Shown one piece after another: positions 7,958 through 17,032 of a DNA stretch of 28,293 bases; within the stretch, counting starts at the first letter, position 1; every line of letters starts with the position of its first letter. The position numbers and the translations under genes are program-made. This DNA comes from Methanomethylovorans sp. (GTDB lineage Archaea > Halobacteriota > Methanosarcinia > Methanosarcinales > Methanosarcinaceae), in NCBI GenBank assembly GCA_020854785.1, contig JAHFZE010000317.1, positions 1 to 28,293 on the forward strand, in the 5' to 3' direction. The notes under the pieces are model-generated. The model searched no databases and was not told where the DNA came from. It saw nothing but the letters and a program-made list of their open reading frames with translations.

Positions 7958-9439
7958 CTAGAACTCATCATCCTGTGCATAACTTCTATTAAACTTTAAG
8001 GCAATTTCTGCTTTTTTAAGCTCCTGGCCAAGATAACCGGCATGTTCCAAGGTAGATACAAGCTGCATATCAATAAGCGTATCCAGAACTGTTTTTGCAT
8101 TGGTGCCCACAATTTTGGCATTTTCATGCTCAGCAACTATCAAACCTTCATTTGTTCTCTCATCATAAGGGATTATACCTATCTTCACACTTCCGGCAGG
8201 ATCTATCTTCCACATCCTGTGCTCTTTAGCCGTTGTGAACTCAGAAGGTATATCTGCATCTTCCCGCCTTCTTTTCTCTTTAAGTACTATAAGGTCTATG
8301 CCCAGGTCCTTTGGGGAACTCTGCCTTTCCATTGCAAGTATCATCATCTGGGATGCCACTTTTAATTCTCTTATCGATCCTTGGGTCTTATTACTATACT
8401 CCGGGGTAAAAAGTATACTGGCGCCCAGATCAGCTGCTATGCCGCAAAGGGTTGCATTCACTCCATGGGAATCAACATCCAGTAGTTCAGTTACGTTCCC
8501 TGCTCCGAAGAATACAGGAATCTCAGGGAACGATCTATTAAATCCATAGTAGCGCACAATGGAACTGGCTATACCATGGCCAATGGGATCAAGAACAGGG
8601 TCTGCAATGATCTTCCGAATGCCTAGTTCCTTTGCCTTTTCGATATTCTTTATAAGGCTTTCCAGTCCTTCGCAACTATCGGGTATGATCACAACAGCAA
8701 CTTTTTCGGATGCTGCGAGAGGACCGATCTCATCAAGGTTGCTATCATTGAGACTTAATACCAGATCAACACCTGTTCCTATTGCGCGTGCGAGAAGAGC
8801 AGGTTCAAGTGTATCGATACTGATGGGCAATGTAGTCACTTTTCTGGCAACACGGATGGTACGTTCCACATCATCTGGCGTAGCATTGAGGGATGCGCCC
8901 AGGTCTATCATGTCTGCACCATGATCAACAAAAGCCAGTATTTTCTTTTCAAGGGCAGTGGTTTCTATACCTGTGGCATCCACTATCTCAGCCAGTATCT
9001 TCATACGGCTGCCCCCTCCAAGCTTGAGGTCCTTTATGCACATTAAAGGTTCAGAGGCAGTTTCTATCTGTTGCACTTTTTCCAGGGCGATCCTCTTTCT
9101 GACATCTGCCAGCAGTTCACAGGCAGGGACAGTGGCAGAAAACTCAATCTTTCCGACGAAATCCAGAACATATTCAAGATCATAAGCATGTTTTGGGCCG
9201 AGATACACTTTACTTTCAAGCTCTTGCGCAACTCTTGAAAAATCCCCTGATACAAGGCCTGGAACAAAGATCATATCGTAGTGCTTTTGAGCACGTTCTT
9301 TTTTCAAAGCATCAATAAGACGGCGCGGTGTTATAAATGCCGCTATGTCCATGTCCAGTACTATAATATGAGCTTTTGAACCAACAGCTTTCCGTACAGT
9401 ACCTTCTGCAAGTTTTCCCGTAGCAACCAGGATATCCAT
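7958..9439 (-). CDS. Dihydropteroate synthase-like protein (methanogen TIGR00284 type)
   Basis: A 493-aa two-domain protein. Residues 1-125 form an alpha/beta domain specific to the methanogen family. About 145-390 form a pterin-binding TIM barrel related to dihydropteroate synthase and methyltransferase barrels. Seen: DMIDLGAS at 176-183, SIDT at 207-210, a loop with Asn231 (LSLNDSN), and DPVLDPIGHG from 280, all in the order expected for the barrel. About 100 further residues complete the chain. Related archaeal proteins are assigned to tetrahydromethanopterin biosynthesis, where methanogens use an unusual DHPS-like step; the exact reaction of this group is not settled. It leads a two-gene unit with the 153-aa gene. 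The ftsZ terminator lies upstream of its start, so it has its own promoter. Confidence 0.85.
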   Translation of the reverse strand: MDILVATGKLAEGTVRKAVGSKAHIIVLDMDIAAFITPRRLIDALKKERAQKHYDMIFVPGLVSGDFSRVAQELESKVYLGPKHAYDLEYVLDFVGKIEFSATVPACELLADVRKRIALEKVQQIETASEPLMCIKDLKLGGGSRMKILAEIVDATGIETTALEKKILAFVDHGADMIDLGASLNATPDDVERTIRVARKVTTLPISIDTLEPALLARAIGTGVDLVLSLNDSNLDEIGPLAASEKVAVVIIPDSCEGLESLIKNIEKAKELGIRKIIADPVLDPIGHGIASSIVRYYGFNRSFPEIPVFFGAGNVTELLDVDSHGVNATLCGIAADLGASILFTPEYSNKTQGSIRELKVASQMMILAMERQSSPKDLGIDLIVLKEKRRREDADIPSEFTTAKEHRMWKIDPAGSVKIGIIPYDERTNEGLIVAEHENAKIVGTNAKTVLDTLIDMQLVSTLEHAGYLGQELKKAEIALKFNRSYAQDDEF

Positions 9440-9478
9440 GTAACACTAATTGTACAACAAGTTAAAAAGAATATCTGC

Positions 9479-9512
9479 AATAAAAAAGAAGGGACCAGGT
9501 AAAGTAACCTGG
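9479..9512 (-). terminator. Intrinsic-type terminator after ftsZ
   Basis: Perfect 6-bp inverted repeat CCAGGT/ACCTGG (9495-9512) with a six-base loop. On the minus-strand transcript it is followed by TCCCTTCTTTTTTATT. It starts 12 bp after the ftsZ stop and separates ftsZ from the DHPS-like gene. Confidence 0.65.
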
Positions 9513-9523
9513 GTTTTCTAAGT

Positions 9524-10690
9524 TCAGTTTATTATATCGATTATTGACCCGCCATGTCTTCTCTGGCCAAGAGGCTCAACAACTGATTGACGCGTCCTGT
9601 TATATGCGGATGGATTGTTTTTTACCGCCTGGGGCATTGCAGCTGCCGAATTCTTAGGCCCTAGCACCTGTGCAGACTGGACACCTGTCATGATGGCCAT
9701 AACACGCACTTTTCCTTCATAGTCCTCCCTTATCCTCGCACCCCATATTACATTGGCATTGGGCGAAAGCTCATAAGTAAGGGATGAAGCAATCTCTTCT
9801 GCTTCTTTAAGGCTGAGGTCCGGACCGCCTGTAATATGCACAAGACTGCCAGTTGCTCCCCTGTAGTCCACATCTAGTAAGGGATGGTTCAATGCAGTAC
9901 GTACTACGTCATTGCTCTTGTCCTGGTTCTTGCTCTCTCCCACGAGCATGACAGCAACACCTCCGCATCCCATGATCGCCCTTATGTCTGCGTAGTCCAA
10001 GTTAATAAGAGATGGCTGTGTTATCGTTTCAGTGATGCCTTTTACAGTTTCCGCTATGAGCTGGTCCATTACTGAGAATGCCTGCTCTATGGGCAGGTTT
10101 GGTACATATTCCAGCAGTCTGTTATTGTCAAGTACTATTACAGTATCTGCGGCTTTGCGCAGATCCTCGAGGCCTTCCTCTGCCTTGACTGTCCTTGCTC
10201 GTTCCACCCTGAACGGACTGGAGACCATGCCCACTACTATGGCTCCCTGTTCCTTTGCTATCTCTGCAACAACGGGTGCCACACCTGTACCGGTACCTCC
10301 TCCCATACCTGCAGTTATGAATACAAGATCTGTCTCCTTGAATATATCTTCAAGTGTACCGCGAGCCAGTTCTGCTGCCTTTGCGCCCACTTCGGGATAT
10401 CCTCCGGCACCAAGTCCGCGGGTAAGTGTCTTACCTACAAGGATCTTCTTGTCAGCCCTGATGTTGTCCAGATGCTGTTTATCAGTGTTGATGGCAATGG
10501 TCTCGGCGCCGTCTATTCCAATGTTGTAAAGCCTGTTAATGGTATTATTTCCTGCGCCACCACAACCTACGATCGTGATACGCGGCATTCCGAAGCCTTC
10601 AAGCTGATCATCCACTGCTACTGTTTTTCGATACTCTCTATCCTTTTCTGTGTGTTTTAATGCTTCCTGTACTATGGACTGCACGTTCAT
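9524..10690 (-). CDS. ftsZ: Cell division protein FtsZ
   Basis: Tubulin-family GTPase that forms the cytokinetic ring. Seen: a 35-residue charged N-terminal extension typical of archaeal FtsZ, then [13 protein letters not shown] at 42-54, the tubulin signature GGGTGTG at 130-136, and the T7 catalytic loop NLDYAD at 230-235. The C-terminal tail ends in a conserved-looking basic/hydrophobic peptide, [10 protein letters not shown]. The length, 388 aa, is normal. Archaea often have FtsZ1 and FtsZ2; I do not assign the paralogue. The ATG is preceded by GCGAGGGG almost without a spacer, a close but usable ribosome-binding site. The upstream region to about 10860 is AT-rich and holds TATA-like sequences, so a leader of about 100 nt is likely. 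Confidence 0.97.
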   Translation of the reverse strand: MNVQSIVQEALKHTEKDREYRKTVAVDDQLEGFGMPRITIVGCGGAGNNTINRLYNIGIDGAETIAINTDKQHLDNIRADKKILVGKTLTRGLGAGGYPEVGAKAAELARGTLEDIFKETDLVFITAGMGGGTGTGVAPVVAEIAKEQGAIVVGMVSSPFRVERARTVKAEEGLEDLRKAADTVIVLDNNRLLEYVPNLPIEQAFSVMDQLIAETVKGITETITQPSLINLDYADIRAIMGCGGVAVMLVGESKNQDKSNDVVRTALNHPLLDVDYRGATGSLVHITGGPDLSLKEAEEIASSLTYELSPNANVIWGARIREDYEGKVRVMAIMTGVQSAQVLGPKNSAAAMPQAVKNNPSAYNRTRQSVVEPLGQRRHGGSIIDIIN

Positions 10691-11257
10691 CCCCTCGCTG
10701 GATTACTGAGTACACTTGTGTAATGAACATGTGAATGACCACATAGCTGTAATATGTGGATTTCCACGAATTCCTTATGAATGGAATTGCGTCATTACCC
10801 TATAGTGCTACTATATATTTTTACTTCTTTTTATACTTATGTATTTATATTTAAAGTTTGAGGTAAGCACACATGCGTATAGTGCAGGACAGCTTGCCTC
10901 TCCCTTATCTCTCTTTATACCATCATGATGCTCAGCATGATACTTTGCAGCATGTGGAATTTTCCGCCTGGCCTTCTTTTAGAAGGTACCCGACAGTTGA
11001 TGTGGGAGTTTGCTGATGTCAGACAGATCTCAGACCCAAGGCGACCTAATTACCACCATCATCCGTCATCTATCATCCTCATACACAACTTTACCAGACC
11101 TATACTTTACAGATTGATATATATATATGTGTTTGTCGAAGCCATTTCTACGGTTCACCAAAAAAATATAGGGCAAGTACATTATGGTCAAGGATAGCCA
11201 CTGAAAGCAAAAACATATAACAATTGCCACACATGATGCACTAAAAGGGATAGGTCC
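10691..11257. other. 567-bp gene-poor gap between ftsZ and a surface protein gene
   Basis: No convincing protein gene. The first 170 bp are AT-rich and probably hold the ftsZ promoter and leader, including the small inverted repeat AATTCC/GGAATT at 10769-10788. Farther on are the palindrome ATGCTCAGCAT (10928-10938), the hairpin CCTTC-TTTTA-GAAGG (10972-10986), and a TATA-like run GATATATATATATG near 11116-11129. The last 50 bp hold CATATAAC and GGGATAGG, the likely promoter and ribosome-binding site of the next gene. An untranslated RNA is possible but not shown. Confidence 0.4.
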
Positions 11258-12220
11258 ATGAATCTTCATTTATCAAATAAGAGGTCAGGTCAGCAGATTT
11301 TCTTTTGTTTGAAGCTAGCATTCATCATCATCTGCCTTTTTCTGTTGTCCCATACGGGCGCAGCAGATAATGCAGCTATCACGATGGCTGGAAATGACAC
11401 TGATCTTTCTGGTATGTCTTTCCAGCAGTATATCATTGATCTGGATATGAGCTATGCGGATGGGATACTTGTGCAGGAAACATGGACACTTCTGTCCGGT
11501 AACGCAAATGTTACGATGATAGGTCTCTCAGTTCCGGCAGATTCCACAATAATGCTTTTTCAAAAACAGGATATGTCTGATGCCACATCTGCAACGGATA
11601 TAGGCTATAACAGGACAATAGATATCCTCTATTTCAGTGAGAATCTCACTTCCGTATCATCGGGGTTGCCGCAGTTGTACAGTCTGGTCTATCTCTTACC
11701 GCAAAGGTCCAATGGGCAGTTCACCAAAATGCTCACAGTGCCAGAATACCAGCCATCTTCGATCCACTCTCTTGTGCTGAATGTGAAAACAGATCAGGGT
11801 TTTGATCCGGTGATAATTGACGGGAATGGGATGTCATTATCTTCTAATTCCAGGCGCGAGGGTAATATCACGACTTTCTTTTTCTCTCATCCGTCCTTCA
11901 ATGAGATCACAGTGTCCACAACAAAGGCAAAGGCATCAAATGATCCCATGTACTTGTCTGCTGCGTTCTTCATTACTGGCCTTCTGGTCCTTGGAGGAGC
12001 CATCTATCTGAATAAAAAGAACAAAGATACGCATAAAAAAGGTACGGATATCCAGGAACTGGAATATAGGTACGCTTCAATACAGAAGGTCCTCTCAGCA
12101 ATTGATTCGGACCTGAAGGACAACATCATTGATGAAGATATCCACAGTTCAATGTCCGCCAAATACAAAAAAGAGGCATCGGAAATAAAGAAGGAACTGG
12201 ATAAAAAGCAAAACCAATGA
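11258..12220 (+). CDS. Exported membrane-anchored glycoprotein-like protein, unknown function
   Basis: A 320-aa protein with a clear topology. An N-terminal signal or anchor helix at about residues 14-36 is followed by an extracytoplasmic beta-rich domain of about 190 residues. A transmembrane helix lies at 231-251 (SAAFFITGLLVLGGAIYL), and a cytoplasmic tail of 70 residues is predicted to be coiled coil (YRYASIQKVLSAIDSDLKDN to the Lys/Glu-rich end). Five N-glycosylation sequons lie in the outer part (N46, N84, N118, N129, N203), consistent with a cell-surface protein. The outer domain opens with YIIDLDMSYADGILVQETW, resembling the start of methanogen surface domains, but I cannot name the family. 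GGGATAGG precedes the ATG. Confidence 0.8.
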   Translation: MNLHLSNKRSGQQIFFCLKLAFIIICLFLLSHTGAADNAAITMAGNDTDLSGMSFQQYIIDLDMSYADGILVQETWTLLSGNANVTMIGLSVPADSTIMLFQKQDMSDATSATDIGYNRTIDILYFSENLTSVSSGLPQLYSLVYLLPQRSNGQFTKMLTVPEYQPSSIHSLVLNVKTDQGFDPVIIDGNGMSLSSNSRREGNITTFFFSHPSFNEITVSTTKAKASNDPMYLSAAFFITGLLVLGGAIYLNKKNKDTHKKGTDIQELEYRYASIQKVLSAIDSDLKDNIIDEDIHSSMSAKYKKEASEIKKELDKKQNQ

Positions 12221-12260
12221 TCAATGTCGAAGAGAAGTGCTACCAGGCACATTTTAGTAT

Positions 12261-12374
12261 TTATTTTTTAGGGTATGCTTCACCTTTGATCGGTTCAGCC
12301 TCCTCTATTTGAGCAGTTAGCCATCCTATGTCATAGCTCTGTTCACATGAAGGGCATACTATACCTATCCGCAT
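12261..12374 (-). CDS. Possible 37-aa CxxC peptide
   Basis: A small minus-strand ORF beginning MRIGIVCPSCEQSYDIGWL and ending EAYPKK. The CPSC motif at residues 7-10 is that of a zinc knuckle or redox peptide, and the Ile/Gly/Trp pattern looks protein-like rather than random. Against it: an in-frame stop lies four codons upstream of the ATG, no Shine-Dalgarno sequence is visible, and only one CxxC is present. It could be a real small protein, or the surviving N-terminus of a decayed zinc-ribbon gene. It occupies most of the otherwise empty space between the two exported proteins. Confidence 0.35.
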   Translation of the reverse strand: MRIGIVCPSCEQSYDIGWLTAQIEEAEPIKGEAYPKK

Positions 12375-12446
12375 TCTATCTTGCTAGTACTTATTCTCAA
12401 AACCTCAAACCTTCAATCGGATAAAATGCTAAGGGTCTACATCACA

Positions 12447-12540
12447 TTTTTTTTATATATAGCACATTAGAACAAAAAATAAATATTTGTATATGTAAAA
12501 CAAGAAAAATGTTTGTAAGAATAAAGGATAAGGACGAAAT
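12447..12540 (+). promoter_or_regulatory. Promoter and leader of the AT-rich 134-aa gene
   Basis: TTTTTTTTATATATAGC at about 12448-12464 is a strong TATA box. It is followed by roughly 50 nt of A-rich leader and AAGGATAAGGAC just before the ATG at 12541. Confidence 0.45.
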
Positions 12541-12945
12541 ATGGGAAAGAAAATAGACACAATTACAGGAATTATAGTTGTATTATTGTTAATTATTACA
12601 ATTTATGGTTTTTCTCAACATTATATTGAAGTGAAAGAACAACAAGATCGTTTAGATAATCCTCCACTTCATGTTCGAATATCCAATGATGATGATGAAG
12701 GGCATGAAGTAGCATTTGCAGTTTCAGATATAAACAATACTGTTATTTTTAATGAAGCATCTTTCCTGCCACCGGGAGAATATAAGCGGTATGGTGATTT
12801 GATCAGAGAAAAAGGCATCTATTCGGTAAAGGTTGTTTTAGATGGAAATTCTACCGCAGTGGAAAAAGTGAACTTGAACGAAAAAAAGACGTTGGTTGTT
12901 ACCATATCTTCTAAAGGCTTAGATTTTGGATACATTCTTCCATGA
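12541..12945 (+). CDS. Small membrane-anchored exported protein, unknown function
   Basis: A 134-aa protein with one hydrophobic helix at about residues 9-25 (ITGIIVVLLLIITIYGF). An outer domain of about 100 residues follows with alternating strands, like a small beta-sandwich: HVRISNDDDEGHEVAFAVSD, then an LPPGEYKRYGDL turn, then YSVKVVLDGNSTAVEKVNL. The pattern (strand, LPPGEY turn, strand, GNST, KTLVVTISSKG) resembles single Ig-like surface domains of methanogens. Two sequons (NNT, NST) fit surface exposure. Codon use is markedly AT-rich compared with the neighbouring housekeeping genes, which suggests a more recent or weakly selected gene. Confidence 0.7.
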   Translation: MGKKIDTITGIIVVLLLIITIYGFSQHYIEVKEQQDRLDNPPLHVRISNDDDEGHEVAFAVSDINNTVIFNEASFLPPGEYKRYGDLIREKGIYSVKVVLDGNSTAVEKVNLNEKKTLVVTISSKGLDFGYILP

Positions 12946-13081
12946 TTTGTTCAAACGATATCAATTTAGAAGAAGTGCCAACGGAGTTTACTTTTTTCCA
13001 CTTTAACCTTATTCAATATATCTTACTTTTAAGTGTATTCTCATGCACAAATATTTATCCGATATCCAGAGATGAATATGC

Positions 13082-13723
13082 ATGTTAAAAGGTCTGATCT
13101 TTGATGTTGATGGGGTGCTTATGGATTCCATGCCCTACCATGCCGATGCATGGGTGCAGGCATTCGGGGAGGCGGGTATCCATATCACGAAAATGGATAT
13201 ATATGAGATAGAAGGCTCCAATCACAAAGGCGTTGTGGATATCATTTTTCGTAAGGCAGGCATGGAGCCAAAAACATCGGATTACGAAGCATTTCTAAAA
13301 AAGAAGAGAGCATATTTCTTACAGAACAACAGGGCAGAACCCTTCAAGGGTATGCAGACATGCCTGCAGGCGCTCAAAGGAAAGTACAGGCTTGCTGTTG
13401 CTTCAGGGGCTGATGGGACTATAGTCAATGCGCTCATGGACAGGTTCTATCCCGGCATCTTTGAGGCAATTGTTTCAGGAGAAGATGTTATCCGTGGAAA
13501 ACCCGATCCAGAACCTTACCTCACAGCTGTTAGCAGGCTTGGACTTGAAACTGAAGAATGCGTGGTGATAGAGAATGCTCCTCTGGGAATACAATCCGCA
13601 AAAAACGCTGGTATCTGCTGTGTGGCAGTACCCACTTATCTCCCCAAAGAAAAATTAATAGGTGCCGACATGGTACTTGCGGACCATGCCGAACTGATAG
13701 CATATCTATACAGACTTCTGTAG
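13082..13723 (+). CDS. HAD-superfamily hydrolase, beta-phosphoglucomutase-like
   Basis: Haloacid dehalogenase phosphatase/phosphomutase with an alpha-helical cap. Seen: motif I DVDGVL with nucleophile D8 and acid/base D10, motif II VASGAD with S108, motif III GKPDPEPY with K140, and motif IV VVIENAPLGI. In motif IV the usual acidic pair reads E164-N165, an Asn variant common in one subgroup. The cap occupies about residues 15-85. The length, 213 aa, is normal. The substrate is not evident; a sugar phosphate phosphatase is likely. The stop codon lies only 3 bp from the stop of the convergent aCPSF1 gene, so the two transcripts must overlap at their 3' ends. A TATA-like AAATATTTATC lies about 35 bp before the ATG. 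Confidence 0.88.
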   Translation: MLKGLIFDVDGVLMDSMPYHADAWVQAFGEAGIHITKMDIYEIEGSNHKGVVDIIFRKAGMEPKTSDYEAFLKKKRAYFLQNNRAEPFKGMQTCLQALKGKYRLAVASGADGTIVNALMDRFYPGIFEAIVSGEDVIRGKPDPEPYLTAVSRLGLETEECVVIENAPLGIQSAKNAGICCVAVPTYLPKEKLIGADMVLADHAELIAYLYRLL

Positions 13724-13726
13724 CTA

Positions 13727-15637
13727 TCACACAAGACGAATGGTTTCGAGGTTTGTGAGTGCTCTTGTTTCCATCTTGTTCTTTTTATGGATGGATGTTG
13801 CGAGATCGATACATGATCTTTCATCTCCGTGTTCTGTAAACACGCGCTCAGGCCTGGGTTTCATCTTGCGTATATATTCCATGAGCTGTCTGCGATCAGA
13901 ATGACCAGAGAACCCATCGACGATCTCCACATTCATATTCATTTGTATTACCTCTGTTCCTTTTCCGGTATTCAGAGGTATCTCTTTCCAGCCTTTCTGG
14001 ATCCTGCGCCCCAGTGTGCCATCGGCCTGATAGCCCACGAACACAAGCGTGTTCCTTTCATCTTCAGCAAAGGCTTTAAAATATTCCATCACAGGACCGG
14101 CGTTCATCATTCCTGATGTGGACAGGATCACGCATGGATCACGTTTAGATATGATCTCCTGCCTGAGCTCATTGGAATCTACAGGCTTAAAGCATTCTGA
14201 AAGGAATGGGTTTTCTCCCTTCTGGAAAATGAGCTTTCTCAGGTCGTTGTTAAGATATTCAGGATATGTAGCATGGATGGCCGTGGCTTCCCATATCATA
14301 CCGTCAAGATACACCGGGACATTATCTATCAGTCCTTTGCGTATGGCATCCTCCAGAACGATCATAACCTCCTGGCTTCTTCCGACCGCAAAGGCAGGTA
14401 TCAGTACTATTCCCTTGTTCTGGAGAGTATTTTTAATAACCTGTTGCAGATGGTTCTCTGCATCCTGCAGGGATGGCTGGAGTGCGTTCGCTCCGCCGTA
14501 GGTGGATTCCATGATCACACTTTCCACACGTGGGAACTTGTTGACGGCCGGATCGAAAAGTCTGGTCTTCTCGTATTTGAAATCTCCTGTAAAGACCACA
14601 TTGTGCAGGCCATCTCCTATGTGAAAATGAGAAACAGCGGAGCCAAGGATGTGCCCTGCATTGTGGAAAGTAAGCTTGATGTCAGGTGCAATATCTGTTA
14701 CTTCTTCATAGTCCAGGACAATGGTGTGTTTAAGCACTTCACGCACATCTGCAGAAGAATAAGGAGGACGTCCCCCTTCTTTTGAAGCCACGTCTATGTA
14801 ATCAAGCTGTAATAAAGCTGTAAGATCTCTTGTAGGGGGTGTGCAATACACAGGTCCTTCAAACCCGTACTTGTATAAAAGTGGCAACAGACCCTGGTGG
14901 TCCAAGTGCGCGTGGGTGATGACCACCGCATCGAGCTTGCTAAAGGGTGAAACCTCAGGGACGTAGAGGTACGGTGTCATGTGTTCGTCTGAGCCAACGT
15001 TAACACCGCAATCTACCATTACACAGGATTCAGGTGTGGATAGCAGGAAGCAGCTTCTTCCTACCTCCTTACAGCCGCCCAGTGATGTGACCCTGACCCA
15101 TTGGTCCTTTGATGTGCATTCTCTGTGTATCTTACGTCCCACGGTCTTGAGTATTTCTTTCCTTTCCTTGTGGTTTGTTTTCATGAATTCACGGATGTTC
15201 TTTACCGTCCGTGAGGATATGGGAGGGGCACGCACCACTTTTGGTGTCCATCCGATCTTTTTTGTGATCTCTCTTAGGGTCTCTCCATGTTTCCCGATCA
15301 CAAGCCCGGGTTTTTCTGCCTCTATTATAACTTCTCCCACATCAGGGTCGAAATGATAGTTGGCTATGGCCGAATCTTCAGGTACAGTTTCAACGATCTT
15401 ATTGACAGACTCTTCCGGTGGCAGCAAAACTTTTGGATCAGGACGAACAACGATACGTGTTCTTAATGTTTTTGCGAGGTTTCGTACTATATTACCATTG
15501 TCCGCAAAACTCCATGGGTTCTCAGTATACATTACAAGCTGAGGGCCCTCGAACTCTACGCTAGAAATAGTGGTGCCCTTCGGCAATTTCTCGTCTATTT
15601 TCTGTTTTAGATCAGCTAATACTTCATCTATTGCCAT
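13727..15637 (-). CDS. aCPSF1: KH-domain beta-CASP ribonuclease, archaeal transcription-termination factor
   Basis: Archaeal homologue of CPSF73, an endo/5'-3' exoribonuclease shown in methanogens to cut nascent RNA at U-rich 3' ends and drive termination. Seen in order: an N-terminal dimerisation/KH region (residues 1-145) with the KH loop VIGKHGETL at 113-121, metallo-beta-lactamase motif THAHLDHQ at 241-248, the [11 protein letters not shown] and FTGDFKYE motifs, and a beta-CASP insert. The C-terminal SGHSDRRQL and FTEHGDE supply the remaining metal ligands. The length, 636 aa, is typical. It is transcribed in the same direction as psmB but has a separate promoter (15682-15728). Its 3' end faces the HAD gene almost without a gap. 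Confidence 0.96.
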   Translation of the reverse strand: MAIDEVLADLKQKIDEKLPKGTTISSVEFEGPQLVMYTENPWSFADNGNIVRNLAKTLRTRIVVRPDPKVLLPPEESVNKIVETVPEDSAIANYHFDPDVGEVIIEAEKPGLVIGKHGETLREITKKIGWTPKVVRAPPISSRTVKNIREFMKTNHKERKEILKTVGRKIHRECTSKDQWVRVTSLGGCKEVGRSCFLLSTPESCVMVDCGVNVGSDEHMTPYLYVPEVSPFSKLDAVVITHAHLDHQGLLPLLYKYGFEGPVYCTPPTRDLTALLQLDYIDVASKEGGRPPYSSADVREVLKHTIVLDYEEVTDIAPDIKLTFHNAGHILGSAVSHFHIGDGLHNVVFTGDFKYEKTRLFDPAVNKFPRVESVIMESTYGGANALQPSLQDAENHLQQVIKNTLQNKGIVLIPAFAVGRSQEVMIVLEDAIRKGLIDNVPVYLDGMIWEATAIHATYPEYLNNDLRKLIFQKGENPFLSECFKPVDSNELRQEIISKRDPCVILSTSGMMNAGPVMEYFKAFAEDERNTLVFVGYQADGTLGRRIQKGWKEIPLNTGKGTEVIQMNMNVEIVDGFSGHSDRRQLMEYIRKMKPRPERVFTEHGDERSCIDLATSIHKKNKMETRALTNLETIRLV

Positions 15638-15681
15638 TAAAAGCCTTCCTTTGAGAAAAATAAAAAAACATAAAATTTTGA

Positions 15682-15728
15682 TCTATATAATATAGAACAG
15701 ATGTCAAATCAAAGTCAACAAAGTTGAC
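15682..15728 (-). promoter_or_regulatory. Promoter region of aCPSF1 with an upstream 15-bp palindrome
   Basis: CTATATAATATAG at 15682-15694 is a fully symmetric TATA box. Twenty bases upstream, in the minus sense, lies the perfect inverted repeat GTCAAC-AAA-GTTGAC (15714-15728). Outer TGTCAA (15702-15707) and TTGACA (15724-15729) also pair. The repeat begins 10 bp after the psmB stop, so it could also act as a 3' hairpin of psmB, although no T-tract follows directly. Confidence 0.45.
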
Positions 15729-15738
15729 AGGAATGTTA

Positions 15739-16371
15739 TCAGTTCAATTTATCCCTGTACTGCTGAACCTCTGTTTCTTCCAGCCGATCAAATTTATCAG
15801 CTGTGATCACCACAACATCTATTCCATTACCTGAGGCTGAATCTCTCTTCATTGCATTATGAAGGGCACGTATTGCCAGTTCTACTCCTTCCTCTATCGA
15901 GATCCCATCCACGAACCGGTCCTCAAGTACCCCATAAGCCATGGGTGAACCAGAACCTGTTGCTACAGCTTTTGTTTCTTCGATGGTGCCTCCAAGTGCA
16001 TCAAGGGAGAATATTGCAGGCCCGTTCTTGTCCACACCACCCACAAGCAGTTGCACCATCAGAGGATAGTATCGTTGTCCGCTCAGGATGTTTGACAGGA
16101 GCGTAGTGATGCCTTTAATAGTCATGGGCTCTTTACGCCTCATCTTGTAAAGGTGTGACTCAACGCTCATTATGCGCACGATCTGTTGAGCATCTCCTAC
16201 TGATCCTGCAGTGGTCATACCTACAAGATCATCGATCTGATAGATCTTTTTGGCTGTCTTGCTGGCTATGAAATGACCCATAGTTGCACGTCTTTCGGTA
16301 GCAAGTACCACGCCTTTATCACAAACTATACCTACAGTAGTTGTACCTTTTAAATACTTATCATCGACCAT
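15739..16371 (-). CDS. psmB: 20S proteasome beta subunit
   Basis: Catalytic N-terminal-nucleophile threonine protease of the archaeal 20S core. Seen: a nine-residue propeptide, MVDDKYLKG, removed before TTTVG so that T10 becomes the nucleophile. K42 corresponds to mature Lys33, and E26 to position 17 (Glu in several archaeal enzymes). The segment [17 protein letters not shown] holds the serine/aspartate region that completes the active site. The length, 210 aa, is normal. The alpha subunit is not in the window. A TATA box CTTATATATATTC (minus strand, about 16453-16465) gives a leader of about 60 nt. Confidence 0.97.
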   Translation of the reverse strand: MVDDKYLKGTTTVGIVCDKGVVLATERRATMGHFIASKTAKKIYQIDDLVGMTTAGSVGDAQQIVRIMSVESHLYKMRRKEPMTIKGITTLLSNILSGQRYYPLMVQLLVGGVDKNGPAIFSLDALGGTIEETKAVATGSGSPMAYGVLEDRFVDGISIEEGVELAIRALHNAMKRDSASGNGIDVVVITADKFDRLEETEVQQYRDKLN

Positions 16372-16518
16372 CAGTATACCTCATCGTCGCAAAATGAGAA
16401 AACTTTAACAAAAAGATAGTATCTGTCACCCAGACACAGTATTGATTAATCAGAATATATATAAGTCTTTCCGTTAAAGGTCATCCCGATCAGCTAAAGT
16501 AAAGCTTTGTTCGCAAGA

Positions 16519-17031
16519 TCATAGTTGATAGATGCCAATCTCTTCTGCCAGTGAAATGATCCGCTCCATGCTATCCTCAGTGAAATTTCTTTTCTTCATC
16601 TTTTCCAGTAGCTGTGTCATGTTTACCCTTGCATCTCCTGAAGTGAAATTATCAGCATGCGCCACTATCTTCTCTTCGAGGGTGAATGGAACATAATCAT
16701 CTTCTGGCAGACCAAGTTCTTTTGCTTCTTCTATGGTAATGCCTGCCCCGATATGCTTCCTTATTATATTGACTATCAAAGGATCAAGGTCAAGTTCCAT
16801 AGCCATGCCCGCACCTATCACAGCATGGTCTATTCCATGACTGCGACATCTGCCCAGATCATGGAGCAAACCTCCTATTGTCACCAGTTCTACATCCACG
16901 CGCTTCCCGGAAGCTACAAGTTCTTCCGCAATTTCAGTAGCATGTTTGGAAACTGCTATGCAATGTGAAATGACCTTCTCAGAGCACCCCTCATCTCTGA
17001 GTATTTGCAATGCTCTTTCCATAGTTATCAT
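16519..17031 (-). CDS. HD-domain metal-dependent phosphohydrolase (HDIG family)
   Basis: Small HD-superfamily hydrolase that probably acts on a nucleotide or phosphorylated small molecule. Seen (numbered from the longer reading starting at 17064): H34, the HD pair H68-D69 in GGLLHDLGRC, H104 and D138, the full HD ligand set, with GIDHAVIGAGMA between them. I choose the ATG at 17031 because it falls one base after the tfe stop codon, giving TGA-C-ATG. The longer start at 17064 would overlap tfe by 32 bp and has no ribosome-binding site. The product is then 170 aa. It is co-transcribed with tfe, a pairing that gives no obvious functional clue. Confidence 0.85.
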   Translation of the reverse strand: MITMERALQILRDEGCSEKVISHCIAVSKHATEIAEELVASGKRVDVELVTIGGLLHDLGRCRSHGIDHAVIGAGMAMELDLDPLIVNIIRKHIGAGITIEEAKELGLPEDDYVPFTLEEKIVAHADNFTSGDARVNMTQLLEKMKKRNFTEDSMERIISLAEEIGIYQL

Positions 17032-17032
17032 G

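Noticed and set aside
10925..11197. 90-aa plus-strand ORF in the gap after ftsZ
   Set aside because: Composition is random-looking (HHHPSS, YIYVF), there is no ribosome-binding site, and it crosses the region that should hold the next gene's promoter.
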